Positions 1 to 10,800 of a stretch of DNA of 64,000 nucleotides are shown here, in pieces. The stretch lies in assembly GCA_017654935.2 (NCBI GenBank), contig CM065695.1, positions 37,588,595 through 37,652,594 of the forward strand, in the 5' to 3' direction. Below the pieces are notes generated by a model, which saw only the letters and a program-made list of their open reading frames with translations, was not told the origin of the DNA and did not search any database. This DNA comes from Phymorhynchus buccinoides. Lineage: Eukaryota > Mollusca > Gastropoda > Neogastropoda > Raphitomidae. The position numbers and the translations under genes are program-made. Numbering within the stretch: the stretch's first letter is position 1; the number at the start of each line of letters is the position of its first letter.

Positions 1-197
1 TTTCACGTTGTTCGTATGAGAGAGAGAGGTATGCACATCCAGATGCACTCCTGTTCTCTGTTGAAAATGAAAGAAATGCAATGAATTGTTTTGTAATTGT
101 GCTTTCATTTTGACTTATTTCATTTTTGATGTCACTTAAAAATTCTGGGCTCCTGCAGATGAACACACAAATGCAAACATTATGCACACACGTTGAG

Positions 198-309
<112 letters not shown>

Positions 310-441
310 AGAGGCGCACAAAGAAAGCCAGTCTTCTCTTTATTTCACTATCAACACTGTAAACACCACGCCTATGCAAGGTCCTAGTTAAGTTAAAGTT
401 TTAGGCCTACGTCCTCTCGGCAGAGCCATAAGGTCCGAGAT

Positions 442-1425
<984 letters not shown>

Positions 1426-1774
1426 CAGGCATGGGAATTGTCAGTCTTTTGGCTGATTTCAGCTTTTTTGATGGTCCTCTTCAGTCTTTTTTTGCAAGTT
1501 TCAGCTTTTTTTATGGTCCAAGTGAACATTTATGAGATTTAAAAAAAGAAGCCCAATGAGTAAAACTTAAGTTATTGGTTATAAATGAATGCAAAATGAA
1601 CTTAATATATCAGTCTAATACTGTTTTTAAGGCTTAGATAACAGAAGAAGCTTCATTTTCTGGGGTCTGTATCCCAACGCACACGGTTTTCAGTTGTTTT
1701 TTATTCCTTGTTCCTATGCCTGCTTCCAGACCCCAATTTTCAGTCTTTTTTGTCTTCTCTAATTCCCATGCCTG
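1426..1774. mobile_element. MITE with CAGGCATGGGAATT terminal inverted repeats
   Basis: Left end CAGGCATGGGAATTG and right end AATTCCCATGCCTG are inverted repeats about 350 bases apart, flanked on both sides by ATTATT sequence of the LINE tail. No coding capacity. Confidence 0.6.
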
Positions 1775-2334
1775 ATTATTATTATTATTATTATTAAAAA
1801 TGGTGGGATGTTTGTTAGGCAACACGAAGTTGTAGCTTGCATGTACTGTACATACAATTGCTTATCTGTTTACATGTTTAATAATAAAATTCGTGGTCTG
1901 TTCTATGTACGTGTTACTACTTGCTGTGAAAAGCCCTAGGGCGTATGTAAAAGTTGTATTTGGGGATGAGAGGATAGGCTGAATGGGTAGGGTGCAGTCA
2001 GTTTTGTTTTGTTTGGATATGTGGTTCTCTGTGTCTTTGTGGTATGATGATTAATGAATGACTTGTATTTTTTAAAATACCAGTAGCTCAAATTATTCAT
2101 TGGTTAGGTTATTCTTATTTCAATAAATACTTTTCTGCCCAAAATGTGGCTTGGTTGTTTTTTTAATGTAAATGTTTATTGCATGAAAGCTTGCATAAAT
2201 GCTATGCTGCTGTTATGTTTTAAAGGGGGAAAACGGTATTTGAATTGGGAACAAATAAAAAGGGGAAAAAAAAAAATTCTCAACCATTTAAAAACAAATC
2301 TGTTCCTATTTTTTTATAATTCATGTTGAAGACA
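1775..2334. other. Unassigned AT-rich interval
   Basis: An (ATT)n remnant at 1775-1797, then AT-rich DNA with AATAAA at about 1881 and 2121 that could be poly(A) signals of an upstream plus-strand gene. No coding evidence is visible. Confidence 0.4.
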
Positions 2335-2668
2335 AATATACAAACAAACAAAGGCAAGAACATATTCTCTCTGTCCCTGTGGGGATACCGGGGGGTCTTT
2401 CGTAAAAATAGTTCCCCCACCTTCTTGAAGGTCTGTGCTTGTAACTTCCTCTAATTTACCTCTCTCTTTGACTGCATTTTCCCTTTGCTTTTTATCATCT
2501 ACTATCTTGTTGGCCCATTCTCCTGCCTTTAAAAAAAATCTTACAAATATGTTTTTTCTTTCAGCTTTCCTGAAATCGGAATGTACACAGCGGGGAGACC
2601 AGTGAAAACTGAAAACCGGACACATACGTACCTTACCCATTATGGCCATATGGCCTGGGAACGCAGAA
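2335..2668 (-). repeat. Family X interspersed repeat (minus copy)
   Basis: Shares with 23292-23520, 33345-33620, 42355-43190, 47965-48095, 50466-50780 and 60270-60545 words such as GGCAGGAGAATGG, GACAGTAAG, GCACAGAACTTC and a GGTATCCCCAC end. An open frame on the minus strand covers the copy and resembles that of 33395-33602. Class unknown. Confidence 0.65.
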
Positions 2669-2904
2669 GAGAAAAAAAATATTATCTCTGGTAGAGGCAA
2701 GAGTTTTGTATTCAAATATCCTATCCAGATTAACTAACATTATGAGCGTATCAAGAAGCAGCAGTGTCAATACCAGCTGCATGGCCGTGCATGCAGCTTG
2801 CAAGCAGTGTACTCCATCAAGTACCTTAAAGTGACTGACAAAGGAGCTGGCGATCAACTCCTCCAGAAAGCCAGCCCCCAGCCCTCCAACAAGATCTACT
2901 CGTT

Positions 2905-3048
2905 TCCTGCATGCTGAGGCGTACCAACTGCCAGCATGCAGGACTCTGTACCGTCAGCAGTCCTTCTTCCCTCGGACCATTGCCGAGTGGAACCTGCTCC
3001 CTTCTGTGGCAGCATCATCAGCCACAGTGGGAGCCTTCAAAAGCCAGA

Positions 3049-3050
<2 letters not shown>
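2905..3050 (+). mobile_element. LINE C-terminal tail fragment
   Basis: One plus-strand frame reads QQSFFPRTIAEWNLLPSVAA, the FFPRTI-x-WN-x-LP motif at the C terminus of many invertebrate LINE reverse transcriptases. It runs into a poly-C tract. Confidence 0.65.
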
Positions 3051-3080
<30 letters not shown>

Positions 3081-3112
3081 TTCTTCCTCATCTAACCTCC
3101 CCCCCCCCCCCC
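3050..3112. repeat. Poly-C tracts
   Basis: A run of 31 C, then a second run of 12 C after a short spacer. Length is likely uncertain in the assembly. Confidence 0.9.
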
Positions 3113-3338
3113 TCCAAGAAGGTGGAAGATCAAACGAAGAAGAAGAAAGGGAACTTTCAACAGTTAAGGTTATAAGTACACGTGAACATTTCCCATTCTT
3201 CACCCATTGCAACACATTAACATTTAAGTCATATTATGACTGGTATATCAGTTTGTTGCCATGAGGAAAAAGAAAATTGTGCACGTGTATTGAGACCTGT
3301 GCATACATGCACACCACTGTCACACAGAGAGAGAGAGA

Positions 3339-3370
<32 letters not shown>

Positions 3371-3373
<3 letters not shown>

Positions 3374-3540
3374 GTCGTTTTCGTAACTAGAAGGGCCGTT
3401 TTCGTCCCAGAGTACCGGGGCCGTTTTCGTAACTAGTAGGGCCGTTTTCGTCCCGAGTACCGGGGCCGTTTTTGTAACCAGTAAGGCCGTTTTCGTCCCG
3501 GGTACCGGCCGGGCCGTTTTCGTCAGGGGCCGTTTTCACC
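3371..3540. repeat. GGCCGTTTTCGT minisatellite
   Basis: Seven occurrences of a GGCCGTTTTCGT-like core alternate between TAACTAGTA and CCCGAGTACC spacers, giving a higher-order unit of about 43 bases repeated nearly four times. Confidence 0.85.
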
Positions 3541-3588
3541 AGTCACCTCTCTTTCTCCATCTCTCTCTTTCTCCCCCCTTTATCTCTC

Positions 3589-3646
3589 CCCCCCCCCCCC
3601 TTTGTATGCCCCCCCCCCCCCCTTCTGTCCCCCCCCCCCCCCCCCC
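3589..3646. repeat. Interrupted poly-C tract
   Basis: Three C runs separated by TTTGTATG and TTCTGT, followed by CT-rich DNA. Confidence 0.9.
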
Positions 3647-3859
3647 TCTCTCCTTCTCTCTCTCCCTTTCTCCTAATATCGTTTTACATATATTGTTTAG
3701 GAATTTGTGAGATCGTATGATTTTTTTTCTCACTTGCCAGGGTTGAAAACCATGTCCCGGCTCTTCTACCACTCAGCGAGTCGATGGAGGTTCATGGTGC
3801 TGAAGTACCACAATAAATTGTAGACTGCAGAATCAGCTTCTCAGGCAGATCACTTTTGT

Positions 3860-3931
3860 GGGATCCATTATTTCACAGGGCAACAGGAGCTGTGACCCGA
3901 AAACAATTCAAGGGGGGTAATTCTCGAAACT
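3860..3931 (+). promoter_or_regulatory. Upstream block shared by genes A and B
   Basis: This block, beginning GGGATCCATTATTTCACAGG and ending in GGGTAATTCTCGAAACT, is closely matched by 28867-28940 ahead of gene B. It lies about 800 bases before the gene A start codon and about 220 before that of gene B. It may be promoter, a 5' UTR exon, or an old repeat; the sequence alone does not decide. Confidence 0.4.
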
Positions 3932-4724
3932 ATGTATGGCTGTCTAGCCGACCCCCCAAACAATGAGGGTCCCAGGGTTGTAGGAACGACGGAATTATTT
4001 CAAGGGCACCAGCAGCGATTTTTGAAAATCCGAACCCTATGTGAAACGGTCACTTCCTTTGCTTGTTTTTAATTCCGAGTTTCTTTCTTTCGGGAAGCAG
4101 ACACCTACTCGGTCAATCTTTTTTTTTTAAGACGGCCGATCGATCCAATACTCATTGTCATTTCTGAACGGGCGCAGTTACATTTAATTATTTTTCTACA
4201 AGTACACCAAATTTGGTGCATCTAGAATAAATCTCAATGCTGCTCAAGGTCTCCACAAGTCGGGAGGTGTTACGTCGAAGAGACATGTTTTCTGTCACGC
4301 GCATGTTGATGTGATCTTGTGAGTCGCACAAAAAGCTTAGGCCTAATCTGTCTAATGTTTGGGGTTGATGTTGCCCCTTTGAATAAGCTTTATTTTGGTA
4401 CCAATGTTTTGTTTATTGGTAAAAACTAAAAAAGTTATCTGTTTTATTCATCCAAACCTTGATACGGTAAGGGCCGGTAATCTTGATCAACTTTTTCTTA
4501 TATAGCTCATGTAAAAAAGGCTCGTAACTTTCTCAATTTTCGACCGATTTTGATAATTTGGACGGGCTCTTTCCAATGACATAATTTCATTAGGATTTGA
4601 CAAAAAGTAAATTAAAATTTTTATAACCACCCTAGGTCAGTGTCTATCCCAAAACTAAACTGTCTGTGCAAGCTCACTTTCACACACTCTTCATCACATC
4701 TGAGGCTGCTCCAGACGCTTAAAA
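3932..4724. other. Region between shared block and gene A start codon
   Basis: About 790 bases with no coding frame of note. It should hold the gene A transcription start or 5' UTR. It is 580 bases longer than the matching interval of gene B; I see no clear transposon ends to explain this. Confidence 0.4.
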
Positions 4725-4828
4725 ATGTCAACCCCCAAAGGCGGCAGTGCTTGGTGTGCAGCAAACAATTGTAAAAACTCGCGGAAAAAGGGATGGAGAA
4801 TGTTTCGATTTCCTAAAGATGCAGAGAG
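4725..4828 (+). CDS. Gene A exon 1, first half of THAP domain
   Basis: ATG at 4725 opens 34 codons plus 2 nt. The sequence shows C11-X4-C16 and the MFRFP motif typical of the start of a THAP domain. It ends in AG before the donor gtaagt (4829). The start is chosen because THAP domains sit at the extreme N terminus and the same start is found in gene B. Confidence 0.88.
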
Positions 4829-7800
4829 GTAAGTCACTAACTAAGTCAGTAAGTGTGAATTAGTCTAGATAATGAAATAGCCAATACCCACACCCATCCA
4901 TACTGACAGAATGTTTTCACTTTGAAACTAAACTGAGTAAACCGTGCAAAATCTATATCACTATAGTGACTATCTCAGGTCTAACTTCTAAAGCTTTTTG
5001 TTAAATGTTTTCGCATCACAAATTGAAATCTTGATCCAAATGTATGGTGTTTTTAACCACCACTTTTTTTTTCTTTACTTCTATTCAAATAATATATTGT
5101 AATTTATTTTACATTACCAAAGACCAATTTGTTTTTTGTAAAGGTCGGTCATGTGTGACTCAACTATTGTCAACTATCTATGACTGGATGTTCTATTTGG
5201 ATAATGGTAAACCCACTGATGCTGTATACCTTGATTTGAGAAAGGCCTTTGATACGGTGCCACACAAAAGATTAATAAATAAACTAAAAGGCTATGGTGT
5301 TCAACTTAGTTCAAGGGAAGTTGCTTATTTGGATTGAGGACTTTTTAAATCAAAGAACACAGTATTACTATTAGTATATTAATGTTAATGGTTCTGTATC
5401 ACCTAGAATACGAGTTACTAGTGGTGTCCCCCAGGGGAGCGTATTGGGTAGGATCCTTTTTATATGCTATATTAATGACATGCCTGACCTAGTGGACTTA
5501 AATGTTTGCAGATGATACCAAAGCATATTCAACAATAGAGTCAACTCAAGACAGAGACAATTTACAACCTTGCATCCACAAATTAGTTGAATGGACAGAC
5601 ACTTGGCTTTTAAAATTTAACGCAAAAAAGTGCAAAGTAATGCACTGTGGTAGAAACAATCCCAATTACGACTACTTTATGAGTGATGGTAAGGTGCTTT
5701 GTAAACTTAAAACCCCTACAGCTGAAAAAGATCTGCAAATTATTGTTGATCCAAATCTTAGTTTCGATGAACATATAAATAATATTCTTAAGAAAGCTAA
5801 TTGTATGGCAGGTCTGGTAATGAGAACAATAAACTACAAAACTAAAGATATAATGGTTCCCTTATTTAAGTCTCTTATTGATTCTGTTTTATAATAATTA
5901 TGGTAACTCAGTTTGGAGTCCTTATCTTAGAAAACATAAATTTGATTGAAGGTGTGCAAAGAAGGTTTACAAGATGTATAATTGGTACCCATGACCTTAA
6001 TTATGAAGAACGCCTACAAAGTACAATGGCTAAATCTACCAAGCTTGGAATATAGAAGGGTGCGAGGAGACATGTATGTATGATAGAGGTTTATAAAAAT
6101 TGTGCATGGTTTGTATGATTCCTCAACTACTGCACCTCTTTTCCACTTAATTAGTCTAGTCATAATACTACTCGGGGTCACAATTTTAAGCTAACCAACA
6201 GTTTCATTCATTCTTTACTAATAGAATAACAAATTTATGGAACAATTTATCATTTGATACAGTCAATGCACCTTCAGTAAATGCATTTAAAAATCGTATT
6301 GACAAAGAATTATCAAAACATACTTTTTTTTTACCAATTTGGATGTACCAGTATATAAAAAAAAAAGCTAAGTATTAGTTAGTATACACTCATGCCAAAA
6401 TAAATCCACGGGCAAATAAAATATTTAAAAAACAATTGATATCTGATGCAAAAGTCACCACTAATGAGGGCAAAAGGCTTATAGCCTATGGCCTTATGTG
6501 ATGTGATTACGTAGACCCTTATCTTCTCTCATTAACCTCCTTTTACCTATCGATACTCTGTTTCTTTTCTTTTTTGCCCCCTCCCCCAAAGTGCTTCAAA
6601 ATCTTCAACGTGTTGAAATTGGCTGCCTAACGAGAAGAAGGTGTAAAGTTTCAGTTATATGAAAACACATGTTTAAAAAATAATATTTTTTGTAATTCAC
6701 AAAACACTCAAACATACACACACCCTTGCAGCTGCATGCACACACATGTATGTATGCACACACATGCATACACACACTCACAAAAACTTGAGAGAGAGAT
6801 CAGAAAAGTGTGCATGCGTGCATGTGTACGCATGTATTTTGTGGAGGGAAGAAATTATGCAACACTGGAAAGGAAAACCCCTCATTAGTAGGGTAAGATG
6901 GGGTAAAAAGCCCATGGGCGGGTAAGAAGCCCATGCCAATTATCTCATGAAATAAAGAAAATTTCAGGCACATTTTGCCCATGAGACGAGTGTTAATGTT
7001 TAGCATTCGTCTCATGGCCAAATTTGACTGAAATTTGCTTTATTTCATGAGATAATAGGCATGGGCTTCTTACCCGCCCATGGGTGTTTACCCCGTCTTC
7101 CCCTATTCACCAATTTTGCTCTTGCTCCAGGTGCAAGAAGTGGACCCAGAATACGAGGCGTGAAGATCTGCTGCAAAGAACGCCGGAGTACATCAACAAG
7201 AACTGCTACTTGTGCTCAGATCACTTTGAAGACAGTCAGTTCATGAACTCATCAAAGCAGTGCCTGATTTGGTGTGCTGTGCCAACTCTATTTAATAACA
7301 TCCCTAACACACCTCCGAAAGTCACCAAAAAAAGATGTTTGCCTTCACGACAGGGGGAAGACCAACCAAAGAAAAAGTCAAGAAAGTCAGCTGCTACTTC
7401 ACTGAAATCCGAGACAGGTATATTAAATGTAATGTTTTATTAAATCATGGAATAAGGCAGATAATGCAATTGAGATGCATTAGTGGAATGAAAGAAAATG
7501 TCAAGAATTCCAAAATGAATACATTGCTATAGTAAATATGTAAGTTATTCCATGAAAGAACAAAGGAAACAAATGAGAAAGCAGGTAAGAAAAAAACCCA
7601 GACCAGGAACAAAAGCATTTAAGTTTTTTTATTGCTTTTTTTTACCAAAAATTGAACTTCAGACTTCTTTTTTTCTTTCTTTTTTTAATTCATCCAAAAA
7701 AATGTGATTTGGGGCATTTTGAACTTGATTGTACTATCCTGGAAGTCTCTCGGGGAATCTTAAAAACAGCATGGTGATACCAGATTGTTTTCAAAGGCAA

Positions 7801-10800
7801 TGTAATAATTTTACAAGGCTTACTGGACTCAAACTGTCTCTGTCCATCATTGTAACTGTCTGTCTCATTATCTCTCTCTTGCATTGCCCCCCTGAATCGT
7901 CTTAACGGGGCTGCAGGGGCCCTGGGTGACCCCTGCACCCCTGCCTTTCAGTCGTTTTTTTGTTCAATTTTGGGAGATGCACCCATGCAAAAGTAATACA
8001 GTACAATGAAAATAAGGAAATATAAAAGAGGATGGGTGGGGAGTGCAGAGAGCCTCAGATGGGAGAGAGAACAAAGGGGGAGAGGGGGGGGGGGAGAGAG
8101 AGAGAGATGAGGATGGGGAATGTGTATGCTAGTAGATGGAAGAGGTAGGAGTGTGGGGCTGGGCATTGAAATTATCATCACTATTATTTACATTATGCAC
8201 AAAGCCATTCATATGTTATGTTCATGGAACTAGAATGGTCATTATCTGTTGTAAAAAGTCTTGCTTTTCTGTTTTAGTTTACACCAATTAAATGTCTTCC
8301 TGATAGTGTCACTGAGTGATTGGAAAGAAAATGTCAGTCTCTCTCGGAAAGAATGCTGATTGTGGTTGAAAATGGTTGTTTACCTTGGCCTGTAAAGTGG
8401 TTTGGTTGATAGGTTTATAATTATCAAACACTTTTAATAGTAGCTTTTTATAATTGGGTTGCACGTGTTCCTGTTTGGGTATGTGAGCGTGTGTTTGTGT
8501 GTGTATGTATATATGTGTATGCATGCGTGCACAATCATGCTTTGTGCCTCTACGTCTATGCCAATATTTAAGAGAGAGAGAGAGAGTTTGTACATAACAA
8601 AACATTTGCAAAAGTTTAAGAGAGAGAGTTTTTATGTGTTTTCATGGTTCCATATTACCATGTTTTTTGGGGGGGTTATTATTATTATTTATTTTTTTTG
8701 TATTGTGTTGAAATAAAAGTGTTGTGATTTTTTTTCTATTGACAGAAACTGTACCCGACTCTTTAACAGAGACTGTGCCCGACTCTTCAACAAGTGGCTT
8801 GCCCATATTGTCAGCATGTGACGAGGTGCCTACCTCTATGTCTGCCATATCTTCCCATGACAGTTGTCAGGACACCCCAAAATCACAACTGCCATCATCT
8901 CTTCCTTGTCAGGAACCTTCAGTTTTGGCGTCTGTGGATTATAGTGCAGAGCAAGAACATAATGCTACAATGGAGGGTGACTTGTTCCAGTCGTCCTTTC
9001 TCCACTCCCCTGCCTTCCTTCTGTGGAGACAAGTGGGAGAACAGCATGGGCTGCACACCAATGAGAACATTGCCTGCTTCCTCCTCAAATTGTGAGTACA
9101 TGGGGGACTTGGTACGCACAGTAATGAATATAATTGAGTCTGAATAGAGTGTGTGTGTGTCCTGCTACTGTCAAATTCGTCGCATTGGCTATATTCGTAA
9201 ATATCTCTCAGACGAAGCCACAGCAAAGCTTGTTACTTCCCTCATCCTATCTCGTCTTGACTTCTATAATGCTCTCCTTTCTGGCCTATCAGTCTCTTCT
9301 CTATTTTGTTTCCAGCATATTCAAAACACAGCTGCTCGTCTTGTCCTTAGGAAGAAAAAGTTTGATCATGTTAGCCCTCTTCTCCGTTCTTTGCACTGGC
9401 TTCCTGTCGCAGAATTGAGTATGAATTAAATACCCTTTGCTGTAAATCTATCCATAAAGCTGCTCCATCTTACCTCTGCGACAATATTTCCATTTATACG
9501 CCAGCTCGCACATTATGTTTAGTTTCTGACCCTCTTTCTCTCCAGATCCTTAGGTATAAGCTTTCAACTGTTGGTCGGCGCTCTTTTGCTGTCTCAGGAC
9601 CAAACTCCTGGAACAAACTTCTTCTTTCCCTCCGTCAGTGACCGACCCTCTCTGCTTTGAAATCTAACCTCAAAACCCACCTGTTCCCTTGTCATTGAAG
9701 TTCCACTCTCTTTCTCTTCTCACTCTTGGCTTTAGGTCTGTTTCTGCTGTATTCCATTTATGTCATCCGCTTTGTATGGCATTTTTGTTTGAATGCGTTA
9801 TGAATGCTAACGTGTGTGTGTGCTTTGATTTGATTTCAATCAAGATTCAGCGCTGTATAAATACTGTATGTTCTTGTTGTGTGTGTTACAGTGGTGTGTG
9901 TACGTTTGTGTTTCTCTTCATGCTCTCATTCTCTTTCTCTCTCTTTCTATCCTTTCATTTACCTTTTTCCATTGGCTTTTCTTTTTATATTTTGGCTTTT
10001 TTTCATCATCTTTCAAATTGTGGCCGGTTTATTGATGTATCCACTCACATTACACTCATGCTGCTTATTAGGAATCCCCAATTAACCTTTTCACCGCCAG
10101 TCATTTTTCAGCAACAAAAATTATTTTAAGTTTACCTGGGTTGGAAAAGAAATGTCTGCAATATTGGGGATGCATGTATGACATGTGTAAAGTAAGGCCT
10201 GTCCCCACCTCCAAAAATAAAGAAAATTGGGACTTTGGATAACTGAGCCTGGTTTGAGGACTTTTAGTGACATGGGTGTTAAATCCTTGTGGTGCGGAAA
10301 TGCGACATCCTGATCGGTGGCGAAAGGGTTAAAGCCACCATGTTTGAGAACGTCAGGTCATGGATTCCTAAACCAGCATCGATTCGAGTGTCACCCCTGA
10401 AACTTGATTTTAGCCTTTTATGCTACAGACAAATTATTAAAAAAATAATTCTTGTTTCAAAAGGTGTTTAAAGTGACTTTGATGTACATGTTTGTAGAAA
10501 TATGATGTCATTTTTCTATTTCTGTAAACATTTACCAACATTTTAAAATTCTCCTCTGTTTTCCAGCTACCAGGACACGTCCAAGCTGTTCCTGTCAGAT
10601 CTGACTCGGTGTCGAACGTGTGGGAATCCTGTGGCGGTCACCTGCACACATTGTGATTGGATGATCCATGTCCAGAAAACTTTTGGCAATCTGCCTAAAC
10701 AGTCGTCCTGCAGCAATGCGTCTCTGCAGTCGTCACTGACACCTGACATTGATGTTGCTGACACTGACGTGAAGAAGGAGAGGGATGACAGTGGTGAATG

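Noticed and set aside
2911..3264. A proline-rich protein
   Set aside because: The proline run is a poly-C tract; the real content is a LINE tail in another frame.
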